A stretch of DNA of 61,518 nucleotides from Pseudomonas sp. Leaf48 (GTDB lineage: Bacteria; Pseudomonadota; Gammaproteobacteria; Pseudomonadales; Pseudomonadaceae), in NCBI RefSeq assembly GCF_001421885.1, contig NZ_LMLH01000004.1, forward strand, positions 119,558 through 181,075. Reading direction: 5' to 3'. Every line of letters begins with the position of its first letter. The stretch's first letter is position 1. Of the stretch, positions 46,954 to 56,457 are shown in pieces. The notes under the pieces are model-generated. The model did not search any database and was not told where the DNA came from. It worked only from the letters and a program-made list of their open reading frames with translations. Position numbers and translations under genes: made by a program.

Positions 46954-47511
46954 ATGCCACGCTGCTTTTGGTGTTCCGAAGATCCGCTGTACATGGCTTA
47001 TCACGATAAGGAGTGGGGCACGCCGCTACGCGATGCGCAGGGTTTGTTCGAGTTGCTTTTGCTCGAAGGGTTCCAGGCCGGGCTTTCCTGGATCACTGTG
47101 CTGCGCAAACGCGAGCATTATCGCCAGGTGATGTTTGGCTTTGATGTCCAGCGCGTGGCACAGATGAGCGATGCCGAAATCGACGAATTGATGCTTGATC
47201 CGGGGATTATTCGTAACCGCCTCAAGCTCAACGCGGCCCGGCGCAATGCCCAAGCCTGGCTGGCGCTGGAAGATCCGGTGGCGTTTCTCTGGTCATTCGT
47301 CGGCGGCACGCCTGTGATCAATCATTTCAAGGACCGCAGCGAAGTGCCGGCCATTACGCCAAAAGCGGTGGAGATGAGCAAAGGTCTGAAAAAGGCCGGT
47401 TTTACCTTCGTCGGGCCGACCATTTGCTACGCCTTTATGCAGGCCTCGGGCATGGTCATGGACCACACTCAGGATTGCGACCGCTACTCGCTGCTGGTGA
47501 ACGCCGGGTAG
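46954..47511 (+). CDS. tag: 3-methyladenine DNA glycosylase I
   Basis: This 185-residue base-excision repair enzyme removes 3-methyladenine. The zinc-snap residues of E. coli Tag are present: Cys4 and His17 near the N-terminus ([21 protein letters not shown]) and His/Cys in DHTQDCDRY near the C-terminus. The helix-hairpin-helix core includes [12 protein letters not shown] and [20 protein letters not shown] 46954 follows GGAG by 6 nt. It is followed 40 bp later by the acyltransferase gene. Confidence 0.96.
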   Translation: MPRCFWCSEDPLYMAYHDKEWGTPLRDAQGLFELLLLEGFQAGLSWITVLRKREHYRQVMFGFDVQRVAQMSDAEIDELMLDPGIIRNRLKLNAARRNAQAWLALEDPVAFLWSFVGGTPVINHFKDRSEVPAITPKAVEMSKGLKKAGFTFVGPTICYAFMQASGMVMDHTQDCDRYSLLVNAG

Positions 47512-47551
47512 AATGACCGCCTCGCACACAGCACAAGATCAGGAGTGACCT

Positions 47552-48439
47552 GTGGATAAGTTTAAAGGCGCCTTGCTGGTAGGCGCTCTGCGGCTGTTTG
47601 CCCTGCTTCCGTGGTGGGCCGTGCAGGCCGCGGGCTCGGCGATTGGCTGGGTCATGTGGAAAACCCCGAACCGCTCCCGCGACGTGGTGCGGATCAATCT
47701 GTCCAAATGCTTTCCGGACATGGACCCTGGCGAGCGTGAGCGTCTGGTCGGGCAAAGCCTGAAAGACATCGGCAAGTCCCTGACCGAAAGTGCCTGTGCC
47801 TGGATCTGGCCGGCCCAGCGCTCCATCGATCTGGTGCGCGAGGTCGAAGGCCTCGACATCTTGAAAGACGCCCTCGCCTCCGGTAAAGGCGTGGTTGGCA
47901 TCACCAGCCACCTGGGCAATTGGGAGGTGCTCAATCACTTCTATTGCAGCCAATGCAAACCGATCATTTTCTACCGTCCGCCAAAGTTGAAGGCGGTGGA
48001 TGAATTGCTGCAAAAGCAGCGGGTACAGTTGGGTAACAAGGTCGCGGCGTCCACCAAGGAAGGCATCCTCAGCGTCATCAAGGAAGTGCGCAAAGGTGGT
48101 GCAGTGGGCATTCCAGCTGACCCGGAACCGTCCGAATCCGCCGGGATCTTCGTACCGTTCTTCGCCACTCAGGCACTGACCAGCAAGTTCGTGCCGAACA
48201 TGCTGGCCGGCGGCAAAGCCGTCGGCGTGTTCCTGCACGCTCTGCGCCTGCCGGACGGTTCGGGCTACAAAGTGATTCTTGAAGCCGCACCAGAGGCCAT
48301 GTACAGCACCGATACGGCGGAGTCATGTGCGGCCATGTCTAAAGTGATCGAGCGTTATGTCGGTGCCTACCCGAGCCAGTACATGTGGAGCATGAAGCGT
48401 TTCAAAAAGCGTCCGCCCGGCGAAGCGCGCTGGTATTAA
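47552..48439 (+). CDS. Lysophospholipid/lipid A acyltransferase (HtrB/LpxL family)
   Basis: This 295-residue inner-membrane enzyme probably transfers a secondary lauroyl-type chain to lipid A. The position equals P. aeruginosa PA0011, reported as a lipid A secondary acyltransferase (from memory). It has an N-terminal hydrophobic anchor (ALLVGALRLFALLPWWAVQ), the catalytic HLGNWE motif (His plus Glu, about residue 120) and a C-terminal QYMWSMKRFKKRPPGE that fits the family WxxxRFKxRP box. The start is GTG 47552, with GGAG 7 nt upstream. The start codon lies inside an exact TGTGGATAA box (47551-47559). Confidence 0.92.
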   Translation: MDKFKGALLVGALRLFALLPWWAVQAAGSAIGWVMWKTPNRSRDVVRINLSKCFPDMDPGERERLVGQSLKDIGKSLTESACAWIWPAQRSIDLVREVEGLDILKDALASGKGVVGITSHLGNWEVLNHFYCSQCKPIIFYRPPKLKAVDELLQKQRVQLGNKVAASTKEGILSVIKEVRKGGAVGIPADPEPSESAGIFVPFFATQALTSKFVPNMLAGGKAVGVFLHALRLPDGSGYKVILEAAPEAMYSTDTAESCAAMSKVIERYVGAYPSQYMWSMKRFKKRPPGEARWY

Positions 48440-48463
48440 AGCTTTGGCACGTTCTGTGGATAA

Positions 48464-48567
48464 CCTGTAGGACCGAGCTTGCTCGAGTTGGACGTTAACG
48501 ATGATGTGGGCTGCCAGGTTGAACGCGGCGCCCTTGCATGCATCGCGAGCATGCTCGCTCCTACACG
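48464..48567. repeat. REP pair (REPIN-like) after the HtrB-like gene
   Basis: Arms CCTGTAGGACCGAGCTTGC (48464-48482) and GCATGCTCGCTCCTACACG (48549-48567) face each other in the gap before the PilZ gene. The left arm is degenerate. A TGTGGATAA box (48455-48463) abuts the left arm. Confidence 0.75.
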
Positions 48568-48598
48568 TATCCTCAACCTGTTCTAAAGGGCGCAGAAG

Positions 48599-48838
48599 AT
48601 GTCCGAACACCGCAAGTCATTCCGCATCAAGATCAGCCATGACAGCGTCGGCGACTGTCTGGGCCAGACGCGCAACCTGTCGACCACCGGCGTTTACGTC
48701 AAGCATCCGAAACTGTCGGCGCTACCCCGGGGTGCGGTGGTGTACGGTCAGGTGCAGGACTTACCCACAGGCGCCCCGCGAGTGCGCATGGAAGTGGTGT
48801 TGGTGGATGCCGAAGGCATTGGCTTGCGCTACCTCTGA
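48599..48838 (+). CDS. PilZ domain protein (predicted c-di-GMP receptor)
   Basis: This 79-residue protein is a stand-alone PilZ domain. The two c-di-GMP-binding motifs are present: RKSFR near the N-terminus (RxxxR) and NLSTTG about 20 residues on ((D/N)xSxxG). The domain ends GIGLRYL. The length is shorter than many PilZ proteins but complete for the fold. It is separated from the HtrB-like gene by a REP pair and converges directly on the TPR gene. Its output partner is not visible here. Confidence 0.9.
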   Translation: MSEHRKSFRIKISHDSVGDCLGQTRNLSTTGVYVKHPKLSALPRGAVVYGQVQDLPTGAPRVRMEVVLVDAEGIGLRYL

Positions 48839-49153
48839 TCAGTGCGCCTGACGATCGAGCTTTTTCAGGAACACCGTCATTTCCTTTTCGGCCTGTTTGT
48901 CCCCATGGGCGCGAGCAGCTTCCAGGCCTTGTTCCCAGGCCTGCCGCGCGGCTGCATGGTCGTCCAGCGCCAGATAGCCTTTGCCGAGTAATTTCCAGGC
49001 CGCCGAATACTTCGGATCGATTTCTACACAGCGCTGGAAATGCTCCACCGCCTTGGCGTTCTCCCCCAGATCTAGATAACCCTTGCCCAGGCCGAAGCGC
49101 AGCAGCGAGTTATCCACACCCTTGGCGAGCATTTTTTCCAGGGATTCGAGCAT
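48839..49153 (-). CDS. Small TPR-repeat protein
   Basis: This 104-residue cytoplasmic protein is built of about two and a half tetratricopeptide repeats. Consensus positions are visible in LRFGLGKGYLDLGENAKAVEHFQRCVEIDP and AAWKLLGKGYLALDDHAAARQAWEQGL (shown here in short parts; Ala, Gly and Pro at the usual places). It has no signal peptide or catalytic motif. Its stop abuts the stop of the PilZ gene. The specific role is unknown; TPRs usually mediate protein contacts. Confidence 0.85.
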   Translation of the reverse strand: MLESLEKMLAKGVDNSLLRFGLGKGYLDLGENAKAVEHFQRCVEIDPKYSAAWKLLGKGYLALDDHAAARQAWEQGLEAARAHGDKQAEKEMTVFLKKLDRQAH

Positions 49154-49207
49154 GGGGGATTCCTTATCTTAGGGGTGTCAGGCGTTCATCCGGATTAGTG
49201 AGGCCGC

Positions 49208-49284
49208 CTTCGCGAGCAAGCCCGCTCCCACATTGGTTTTTTGTTCACCAAAGATCAAATGTGGGAGCGGGCTTGCTCGCGAAG
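49208..49284. repeat. REPIN with near-perfect long arms between trkA and TPR gene
   Basis: Arms CTTCGCGAGCAAGCCCGCTC (from 49208) and GAGCGGGCTTGCTCGCGAAG (to 49284) are perfect reverse complements around a short centre. This is the common Pseudomonas fluorescens-type REP sequence. Confidence 0.92.
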
Positions 49285-49313
49285 AGGCCCTTGCTGGCAG
49301 CAAAAAACCCGGA

Positions 49314-50690
49314 TCAGAAGAAGCTCAGCCCTACGTGGAACAGCTTCTCCACATCGCGAATATGCTTTTTATCCACAAGGAACAGGATCACATGGTCCCC
49401 CGCTGCGATCACGGTATCATCGTGCGCGATAATGACCTCTTCGTCGCGAATAATGGCGCCAATCGTGGTACCCGGCGGCAAACCTATATTTTCGATGGCC
49501 TTGCCGATCACCTTGCTCGATTTCGCATCACCATGGGCAATGGCCTCGATGGCTTCCGCCGCGCCCCGGCGCAGTGAGTGCACGCTGACGATATCGCCGC
49601 GGCGTACGTGGGCCAGCAAGGTACCGATAGTCGCCAATTGCGGGCTGATGGCGATGTCGATGTCGCCGCCCTGAATCAGATCCACGTAGGCCGGGTTGTT
49701 GATGATGGTCATCACCTTCTTCGCGCCCAGGCGCTTGGCCAGCAGCGATGACATGATGTTGGCTTCGTCATCGTTGGTCAGGGCCAGGAAGAGGTCTGCA
49801 TCGGCGATGTTTTCCTCCATCAACAGATCGCGGTCGGAGGCACTGCCCTGCAACACCACGGTGCTGTCCAGGGTATCGGAGAGATGGCGGCAGCGGGCCG
49901 GGTTCATCTCGATGATCTTCACCTGGTAACGACTTTCGATCGCCTCGGCCAAGCGTTCGCCGATCTGCCCACCACCGGCAATGACGATGCGCTTGTAGGT
50001 TTCGTCGAGACGGCGCATTTCGCTCATCACCGCGCGAATGTTGGCTTTGGCGGCAATGAAAAACACTTCATCGTCCGCTTCGATCACCGTATCGCCCTGG
50101 GGCAGGATCGGCCGGTCGCGACGGAAAATCGCAGCGACGCGGGTTTCGACATTCGGCATGTGCTCACGCAACTGTCGCAGTTGCTGGCCCACCAGCGGAC
50201 CGCCGTAGTAGGCCCGCACTGCCACCAGTTGCGCCTTGCCTTCGGCAAAGTCGATCACCTGCAAGGCGCCGGGATGCTGGATCAGGCGCTTGATGTAGTT
50301 GGTGACCACTTGCTCCGGGCTGATCAGTACGTCCACCGGAATCGCTTCGTTCTGGAACAGCTGCTCTTCGCGGGTCAGGTACGCGGCTTCGCGAACCCGG
50401 GCGATCTTGGTTGGCGTGTGGAACAAGGTGTGGGCGACCTGGCAGGCGACCATATTGGTTTCATCACTGTTGGTCACGGCCACCAGCATGTCGGCGTCGT
50501 CGGCCCCGGCCTGGCGCAACACGGTCGGAAACGAACCGCGACCCTGCACCGTGCGGATGTCCAGGCGGTCACCGAGGTCGCGCAGGCGTTCGCCGTCGGT
50601 GTCGACCACGGTGATGTCATTGGCTTCGCTTGCAAGGTGTTCCGCCAGCGAACCGCCGACCTGTCCCGCTCCAAGGATGATGATTTTCAT
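49314..50690 (-). CDS. trkA: Trk potassium transporter peripheral subunit TrkA
   Basis: This 458-residue cytoplasmic regulatory subunit of the TrkG/H potassium channels binds NAD(H). Two tandem RCK units are seen: the first begins [19 protein letters not shown], the second around residue 233 with [17 protein letters not shown]. Each has a TrkA-N dinucleotide fold and a TrkA-C domain. The length equals E. coli TrkA. It follows rsmB by 22 bp. No trkG/H gene is in the window. Confidence 0.97.
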   Translation of the reverse strand: MKIIILGAGQVGGSLAEHLASEANDITVVDTDGERLRDLGDRLDIRTVQGRGSFPTVLRQAGADDADMLVAVTNSDETNMVACQVAHTLFHTPTKIARVREAAYLTREEQLFQNEAIPVDVLISPEQVVTNYIKRLIQHPGALQVIDFAEGKAQLVAVRAYYGGPLVGQQLRQLREHMPNVETRVAAIFRRDRPILPQGDTVIEADDEVFFIAAKANIRAVMSEMRRLDETYKRIVIAGGGQIGERLAEAIESRYQVKIIEMNPARCRHLSDTLDSTVVLQGSASDRDLLMEENIADADLFLALTNDDEANIMSSLLAKRLGAKKVMTIINNPAYVDLIQGGDIDIAISPQLATIGTLLAHVRRGDIVSVHSLRRGAAEAIEAIAHGDAKSSKVIGKAIENIGLPPGTTIGAIIRDEEVIIAHDDTVIAAGDHVILFLVDKKHIRDVEKLFHVGLSFF

Positions 50691-50712
50691 CCAGTCACTC
50701 CATTGAATCCAT

Positions 50713-52023
50713 TTAACCGCGCGCGGCGGCGATCTTGATCAGCTTGGCGTAGTAGAACCCGTCATGCCCGCCTTCCTGAGCCAGCAACTGACGTCCATGG
50801 GGCTGCTTGATTCCGGCCGCTGTCGCGAGGTCCAGCTCACGGGCGCCTGGTGTGCGGTCGAGAAAGGCTTCGATGACTTCGGTGTTCTCGGTCGGCAGCG
50901 TGGAGCAGGTGGCGTAAAGCAGAATGCCGCCCACTTCCAGAGTTATCCACATGGCGTCGAGCAGTTCGCCCTGCAGCATAGCCAGCGCAGCGATGTCGTC
51001 AGGTTGACGGGTCAGCTTGATGTCCGGATGACGACGAATCACCCCGGTAGCGGAACACGGAGCGTCCAGCAGTATGCGCTGGAACGGCTTGCCGTCCCAC
51101 CAGGCCTGAGTGTCGCGACCGTCGGCAGCGATCAGTTCAGCGCTGAGTTTGAGGCGTTCGAGGTTTTCCCGCACCCGCACCAGGCGCTTGGCTTCCAGGT
51201 CGATCGCCACCACACCGGCCAGCGCCGGTTGTGCTTCAAGGATGTGGCAGGTTTTGCCGCCCGGCGCGCAGCAGGCGTCAAGCACCCGTTGACCCGGCGC
51301 CAGATCCAGCAGATCGGCGGCCAGTTGCGCGGCTTCGTCCTGCACGCTGATCCAGCCTTCGGCGAAACCCGGGAGGCTGCGCACGTCGGTAGCTGCTTCG
51401 AGGATGATGCCGTCTCGACTGTAAACGCACGCTGTCGCGGTAATGCCCGCTGCACTGAGCAACCCAAGATAAGCATCGCGGGTGTGATGTCTTCGGTTGA
51501 CCCGCAGAATCATTGGCGGGTGCGCGTTGTTTGCCGCGCAAATGGCTTCCCACTGCTGGGGCCAGAACGCCTTGAGGGATTTTTGCAGCCAGCGCGGATG
51601 AGCAGTGCGCACCACCGGGTCGTGTTCCAGCTCGGCCAGCAGCGTCTCGCTTTCCCGTTGGGCGCGGCGCAGTACGGCGTTGAGCAAGGCCTTGGCCCAA
51701 GGCTTTTTCAGCTTGTCGGCACAGCCGACCGTTTCGCCAATGGCGGCATGGGCCGGCACGCGGGTGTAGAGCAATTGATAGAGGCCGACCAGCAACAACG
51801 CTTCGACATCGGCATCAGCGGCCTTGAATGGCTTCTGCAGCAGTTTGGCCGCCAGCGCCGACAAGCGCGGCTGCCAGCGTGCGGTTCCGAACGCCAGGTC
51901 CTGGGTGAAGCCGCGATCACGGTCTTCGACCTTGTCCAGTTGCGTCGGCAGCGAACTGTTGAGCGAGGCTTTACCGCTCAGAACAGCGGCGAGTGCCTTG
52001 GCGGCGGCCAGACGCGGGTTCAT
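50713..52023 (-). CDS. rsmB: 16S rRNA (cytosine-967-C5)-methyltransferase
   Basis: This 436-residue SAM-dependent enzyme methylates C967 of 16S rRNA. The N-terminal NusB-like domain (about 1-140) begins [15 protein letters not shown]. The catalytic domain has [15 protein letters not shown] (SAM motif), [17 protein letters not shown] (motif IV Cys) and [16 protein letters not shown] (motif VI Cys nucleophile). The start overlaps the fmt stop by 4 bp, so translation is coupled to Fmt. Confidence 0.96.
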   Translation of the reverse strand: MNPRLAAAKALAAVLSGKASLNSSLPTQLDKVEDRDRGFTQDLAFGTARWQPRLSALAAKLLQKPFKAADADVEALLLVGLYQLLYTRVPAHAAIGETVGCADKLKKPWAKALLNAVLRRAQRESETLLAELEHDPVVRTAHPRWLQKSLKAFWPQQWEAICAANNAHPPMILRVNRRHHTRDAYLGLLSAAGITATACVYSRDGIILEAATDVRSLPGFAEGWISVQDEAAQLAADLLDLAPGQRVLDACCAPGGKTCHILEAQPALAGVVAIDLEAKRLVRVRENLERLKLSAELIAADGRDTQAWWDGKPFQRILLDAPCSATGVIRRHPDIKLTRQPDDIAALAMLQGELLDAMWITLEVGGILLYATCSTLPTENTEVIEAFLDRTPGARELDLATAAGIKQPHGRQLLAQEGGHDGFYYAKLIKIAAARG

Positions 52024-52979
52024 TGAGCCTCCGCCGCTTGACCGAGGACAGTGCCGATGGCGAATTTCTCACGACGGCTGTTGAACAGGTCGCTGAAATT
52101 CAGCGCCTTGCCGCCCGGCAATTGCAGGCGGGTCAGACATAGGGCGTGCTCGCCGCAAGCGACAATTAGGCCCTCCTTGCTGGCGCCGAGGACTTCACCC
52201 GGCGCGCCTTTGCCTTCAGCGAGATTCGCCGCCAGCACTTTCAGCGCTTCGCCGTTCAGCGTGCTGTGGGTGATCGGCCATGGATTGAAGGCGCGAACCA
52301 GGCGCTCAAGTTCAACTGCCGGACGGGTCCAGTCGATGCGCGCTTCGTCTTTGTTCAGTTTGTGCGCGTAGGTGGCCAGGCTATCGTCCTGCACTTCGCC
52401 TTCCAGGGTACCGGCGGCGAGTCCGGCAATTGCCTGAACCACGGCCGGTGGGCCCATTTCGGCCAACCGATCGTGCAAGCTGCCGCCAGTGTCGTCGGCG
52501 CCGATCGGCGTGGTGACTTTGAGCAGCATCGGCCCGGTGTCGAGACCGGCTTCCATGCGCATCACGGTCACGCCACTTTCGGCGTCACCCGCTTGCACGG
52601 CGCGCTGGATCGGCGCGGCACCGCGCCAGCGTGGCAGCAACGAAGCATGGCTGTTGATGCAACCCAGACGCGGAATATCCAGCACCACTTGCGGCAGGAT
52701 CAGGCCGTAGGCGACCACTACCATCAAATCCGGCTTCAAGGCGGCCAGTTCGGCCTGCGCCTCTTCGTTGCGCAACGTTGGCGGTTGCAGCACGGGGATG
52801 TTGTTTTCCAGCGCCAGTTGCTTGACCGGGCTCGGCATCAGTTTTTGCCCACGACCGGCCGGACGATCCGGTTGGGTGTAGACCGCGACGATCTCGTAAG
52901 GGCTGGCGAGCAGGGCCTTGAGGTGTTCGGCGGCGAATTCCGGGGTGCCGGCAAAGACGATGCGCAGTGGCTCAGTCAT
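52020..52979 (-). CDS. fmt: Methionyl-tRNA formyltransferase
   Basis: This 319-residue enzyme formylates initiator Met-tRNA. The catalytic domain has [16 protein letters not shown], the signature region [17 protein letters not shown] and the catalytic Asn-His-Asp set in INSHASLLP and DTGPML. The C-terminal OB-like tRNA-binding domain follows. I chose ATG 52979 (MTEPLRIVF) over an in-frame TTG 18 nt upstream. It lies after def but a terminator-like hairpin sits between them. Confidence 0.97.
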   Translation of the reverse strand: MTEPLRIVFAGTPEFAAEHLKALLASPYEIVAVYTQPDRPAGRGQKLMPSPVKQLALENNIPVLQPPTLRNEEAQAELAALKPDLMVVVAYGLILPQVVLDIPRLGCINSHASLLPRWRGAAPIQRAVQAGDAESGVTVMRMEAGLDTGPMLLKVTTPIGADDTGGSLHDRLAEMGPPAVVQAIAGLAAGTLEGEVQDDSLATYAHKLNKDEARIDWTRPAVELERLVRAFNPWPITHSTLNGEALKVLAANLAEGKGAPGEVLGASKEGLIVACGEHALCLTRLQLPGGKALNFSDLFNSRREKFAIGTVLGQAAEAQ

Positions 52980-53013
52980 GGAAACTCTCGATTGCAAAGC
53001 ATCTTGAAAAGAA

Positions 53014-53037
53014 AAAGGCTTGCCGCAGCAAGCCTTT
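53014..53037 (-). terminator. Terminator-like hairpin between def and fmt
   Basis: On the minus strand AAAGGCTTGC pairs with GCAAGCCTTT across a four-base loop, followed by TTCTTTTC. It sits about 12 bp past the def stop and 35 bp before the fmt start. It should reduce def-fmt readthrough. Confidence 0.85.
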
Positions 53038-53048
53038 GAAGGAGGGCA

Positions 53049-53555
53049 TCAAGCGTTTTGGCGATGCTGTTTTTCCAGCTTCTTCTTGATGCGGTCGCGT
53101 TTGAGCGTTGACAGGTAATCGACGAACAATTTGCCGTTGAGGTGGTCGCATTCGTGCTGGATGCACACTGCGAGCAGGCCATCGGCGATCAGCTCGTAAG
53201 GCTTGCCGTCACGGTCCAGAGCCTTGACCTTGACCCTTTGCGGGCGATCGACGTTTTCATAGAAGCCCGGTACCGAAAGGCAGCCTTCCTGGTATTGCTC
53301 CATTTCGTCAGTCAGGGGTTCGAACTCGGGGTTGATGAACACTCGCGGTTCGGTGCGGTCTTCGGAGAGGTCCATCACGACGATACGTTTGTGCACGTTG
53401 ACCTGGGTAGCGGCGAGGCCGATGCCTGGCGCTTCATACATTGTTTCAAACATATCGTCGACCAACTGACGCACTTCGTCGTCCACTACGGCCACAGGTT
53501 TGGCGATAGTGCGCAGGCGCGAGTCGGGGAATTCGAGGATGTCTAAAATGGCCAT
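53049..53555 (-). CDS. def: Peptide deformylase
   Basis: This 168-residue metalloenzyme removes the formyl group from nascent chains, using Fe2+ or a similar metal. All three motifs are present: [10 protein letters not shown] (motif 1), EGCLSVPGF (motif 2, metal Cys) and QHECDHLNG (motif 3, HExxH). It begins [15 protein letters not shown], the usual N-terminus. It diverges from tsaP, with a 169-bp gap that must hold both promoters. Confidence 0.97.
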   Translation of the reverse strand: MAILDILEFPDSRLRTIAKPVAVVDDEVRQLVDDMFETMYEAPGIGLAATQVNVHKRIVVMDLSEDRTEPRVFINPEFEPLTDEMEQYQEGCLSVPGFYENVDRPQRVKVKALDRDGKPYELIADGLLAVCIQHECDHLNGKLFVDYLSTLKRDRIKKKLEKQHRQNA

Positions 53556-53724
53556 AAGCTTGATTGATGCACGTGTGAAGTAGGTCGGATCGATGGCCTG
53601 GCGGTCCGAAGATGCAGGCTACCTATGTAAAACGTAGCTCCCTTCTTTCCATTAGCAAGCCGGGAGCGAGCCGCCGAGGGCTCTGGCGTTTCACGCGAAC
53701 GCACATAATAAAGGGATTCACCGC

Positions 53725-54561
53725 ATGAGGAAATCACTACTCGCCCTGCTGCTTCTGGTCCCGGCCGGTTTGGCGTTCGGGCAGGTGCAAATCGGGGGAA
53801 GTTCTCCTGCGCCCCAAGGCACCATCAAGCTGTCGCCACAGGTGCGCAGCAGCCCGATGACCGAGGCCATTCCCGGCATTGCGCTGAAATCGATCAACAG
53901 TTTTTTACTGAACAACCATATCGTCGACAAGGCCGAGGATTTCGATAAGGCACCTTATATAGTTGCCGGCGATGCCGAGCGTGTGCTGGCCGGCACCGGT
54001 GACCGGGTTTTCGCCCGGGGCAAATTCGATCCGGCCAATCATCGATATGACGTCTTTCGCCAGGGCAAGGTCTACACCGATCCGCAGAGCAAGGAATTTT
54101 TGGGGATCAACGCCGATGACATTGGCGGCGGCGAAGTGGTGGCCACTGAAGGCGAAGTCGCCACGCTGCTGTTGCAACGCACGACACAGGAAGTGCGCCT
54201 GGGCGACCGTTTGTTTCGCAGCGAAGAGCGCTCGATCAACTCGACGTTCATACCCAGCGTGCCCGGTACCGAGGTCAATGGCCTGATCATCGACGTGCCG
54301 CGGGGTGTTACGCAGGTTGGTGCGCTGGACGTGGTCACGCTGAACAAGGGGCAACGTGACGGTCTGGTTGCCGGCAATGTGTTGGCGGTGATGAAAACCG
54401 GTGAAACCGTACGCGACCGGATCAGCGGCCAACCCCTGAAAATTCCTGATGAGCGTGCGGGACTGCTGATGGTTTTTCGCACCTACGACAAGCTCAGCTA
54501 CGGGCTGGTACTGAACGCATCACGGTCGTTGGCGGTGATGGACAAGGTGCGAAATCCTTAG
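53725..54561 (+). CDS. tsaP: TsaP-like type IV pilus secretin-associated protein lacking the LysM domain
   Basis: This 278-residue exported protein has a clear signal peptide (about residues 1-19, MRKSLLALLLLVPAGLAFG). From GTIKLSPQVRS (about residue 32) to the end VMDKVRNP it follows the family of P. aeruginosa PA0020/TsaP, which stabilises the PilQ secretin at the cell wall. The family normally has a peptidoglycan-binding LysM domain just after the signal peptide and about 340 residues; here that segment of about 60 residues is missing in frame, replaced by VQIGGSSPAPQ. The position between def and dprA matches PA0020. Without LysM, wall anchoring may be lost or supplied otherwise. A local assembly deletion remains possible. 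Confidence 0.8.
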   Translation: MRKSLLALLLLVPAGLAFGQVQIGGSSPAPQGTIKLSPQVRSSPMTEAIPGIALKSINSFLLNNHIVDKAEDFDKAPYIVAGDAERVLAGTGDRVFARGKFDPANHRYDVFRQGKVYTDPQSKEFLGINADDIGGGEVVATEGEVATLLLQRTTQEVRLGDRLFRSEERSINSTFIPSVPGTEVNGLIIDVPRGVTQVGALDVVTLNKGQRDGLVAGNVLAVMKTGETVRDRISGQPLKIPDERAGLLMVFRTYDKLSYGLVLNASRSLAVMDKVRNP

Positions 54562-54641
54562 CTGGCTTCACAAGTTACCAACAGAGTTATCCACAGCTTG
54601 TTCCGCTCTGACTGAGCCCTCACAACGATCAAGGATGATCC

Positions 54642-55748
54642 ATGCCGCCGTCTGCTGCCATACCCGTTTCGCCTGCGGAACTTGAAGCTCGTTTGCGCTT
54701 GCATCGTTTGCCGGAGCTAGGTCCGGCACGTTTCAGGAAATTGCTCGAGGCCTTCGGCTCTGCGTCCAAAGCCATCAGCGCACCGGCCAGTGCCTGGCGA
54801 GCGCTGGGGTTGCCACTGGCCTGTGCGCAGGCCAGACGCACAGCTGAAGTACGTGACGGTGCCAACTACGCATTGGCCTGGCTGGAGCGTCCGAACCAGC
54901 ATTTACTGATGTGGGACCAACCTGATTACCCGGCGTTGCTCGCTCAAATCAGCGATGCACCGCCGTTGTTGTTCGTTGCGGGCAATCCGGAAATACTGGA
55001 AAAACCGCAACTGGCGATGGTCGGCAGCCGTCGGGCCTCTCGACCCGGCATGGACACCGCTGCTGCGTTTTCCCGCAGTCTGGCCGGTGCCGGTTTTGTC
55101 ATTACCAGCGGTCTGGCCCTGGGCATTGATGCTGCCGCCCACCAGGCCGCTCTGGATGTTGGCGGGCAAACGGTCGGGGTACTTGGTACCGGTCTTGAAA
55201 AGTTTTATCCACAGCGCAATCGAAGGTTGGCGGACGCCATGATCGCGTCCGGCAGCGCGGTAGTTTCGGAGTTTCCGCTGGATGCAGCTCCCAGCGCCGC
55301 AAACTTTCCCCGACGCAACCGGATCATCAGCGGCATGTCCCTCGGCGTGCTGGTGGTCGAGGCCAGTGTTGCCAGCGGATCGTTGATCACCGCGAGGCTG
55401 GCGGCGGAGCAAGGCCGCGAGGTATTCGCGATTCCCGGATCGATCCATCATCCCGGAGCGCGCGGTTGTCATCAATTGATCCGCGATGGCGCAGCCCTGG
55501 TGGAAACCATCGAACATATCCTTGAAGCCTTGCGCGGCTGGCAACAACTGCCCTTCCCCACGGAATCGAGCGTGGTAGCGACCACTCATCCACTTTTGCA
55601 GTTGCTGCTTGCCGCACCGCACACCAGTGAAGCGTTGGCCGGAGCGAGCGGCTGGACCCTGCCCAAAGTGCTGGTGGCATTGACTGAGCTGGAAATGGAC
55701 GGCCGTGCGGTCTGTGAAAGTGGACGCTGGTTTGCACGGGTGAGCTAG
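54642..55748 (+). CDS. dprA: DNA-processing protein DprA (Smf)
   Basis: This 368-residue protein binds incoming single-stranded DNA and loads RecA during natural transformation. The N-terminal helical region begins ELEARLRLHRLPELGPARF. The Rossmann core has MVGSRRAS, GLALGIDAAAHQAAL, the VGVLGTGLEKFYPQRN segment and EFPLDAAPSAANFPRRNRIISG, all DprA hallmarks. A C-terminal winged-helix (DML1-like) ends the protein. It lies 80 bp after tsaP; the gap holds an exact TTATCCACA box (54587-54595). Confidence 0.96.
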   Translation: MPPSAAIPVSPAELEARLRLHRLPELGPARFRKLLEAFGSASKAISAPASAWRALGLPLACAQARRTAEVRDGANYALAWLERPNQHLLMWDQPDYPALLAQISDAPPLLFVAGNPEILEKPQLAMVGSRRASRPGMDTAAAFSRSLAGAGFVITSGLALGIDAAAHQAALDVGGQTVGVLGTGLEKFYPQRNRRLADAMIASGSAVVSEFPLDAAPSAANFPRRNRIISGMSLGVLVVEASVASGSLITARLAAEQGREVFAIPGSIHHPGARGCHQLIRDGAALVETIEHILEALRGWQQLPFPTESSVVATTHPLLQLLLAAPHTSEALAGASGWTLPKVLVALTELEMDGRAVCESGRWFARVS

Positions 55749-55802
55749 GTTTTATAAACAAGATCGGTAAACTGCACAGAGCCTTATTCTGGAGAGTTTT
55801 TC

Positions 55803-56360
55803 ATGGTCAACAGTTGGCGTGTGCAACAAGCCGCGCAAGCAATTCGTGCCGGAGCGGTGATTGCCTACCCAACCGAAGCAGTCTGGGGGCTGGGTTGCGA
55901 CCCGTGGGACGAAGAAGCAGTGGATCGTCTGCTGCTGATCAAGGGCCGGTCTGTGGATAAAGGGCTGATTCTGGTTGCCGACAACATCCGCCAGTTCGAC
56001 TTCCTGTTCGAGGATTTCCCCGAATTGTGGATGGACCGCATGGCCAGTACCTGGCCCGGTCCCAATACCTGGCTGGTGCCGCATCAGAATATGCTGCCGG
56101 AATGGATTACCGGGGTGCACGAAACGGTGGCGTTGCGAGTCAGTGATCACCCGCAAGTGCGGGAGTTGTGTGCGCTGGTTGGGCCGCTGGTGTCAACGTC
56201 GGCCAACCCACAGGGCCGTCCGGCAGCACGCACGCGGATTCGCGTGGAGCAGTATTTCCGTGGCCAGGTTGATCTGGTACTCGGCGGCAATCTGGGCGGG
56301 CGCAAGAATCCCAGCGTGATCCGCGATCTGGCGACAGGGCAGGTTGTGCGCCCGGATTGA
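55803..56360 (+). CDS. tsaC: L-threonylcarbamoyladenylate synthase TsaC (YrdC/RimN family)
   Basis: This 185-residue enzyme makes threonylcarbamoyl-AMP, the first step of the t6A37 tRNA modification. The YrdC fold is marked by [18 protein letters not shown] (about residues 18-35), [19 protein letters not shown] with the KxR motif, and [16 protein letters not shown] near the C-terminus. The length suits the short TsaC type rather than Sua5. It lies 54 bp after dprA. A TGTGGATAA box falls in the coding region (55952-55960). Confidence 0.96.
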   Translation: MVNSWRVQQAAQAIRAGAVIAYPTEAVWGLGCDPWDEEAVDRLLLIKGRSVDKGLILVADNIRQFDFLFEDFPELWMDRMASTWPGPNTWLVPHQNMLPEWITGVHETVALRVSDHPQVRELCALVGPLVSTSANPQGRPAARTRIRVEQYFRGQVDLVLGGNLGGRKNPSVIRDLATGQVVRPD

Positions 56361-56455
56361 TGTGGCGAGGGGGCTTGCCCCCGTTGGACTACGGAGCAGG
56401 CCCCAGTTGAGGGCGGGTGCTGCGCACCCGAACGGGGGCGAGCCCCCTCGCCACA
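56361..56455. repeat. REPIN between tsaC and the quinone reductase gene
   Basis: Arms TGTGGCGAGGGGGCTTGCCC (from 56361) and its near reverse complement ending CCCCCTCGCCACA (to 56455) flank a second dyad GGGTGC/GCACCC. It fills the convergent gap and may serve as a terminator for both genes. Confidence 0.9.
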
Positions 56456-56457
56456 GG

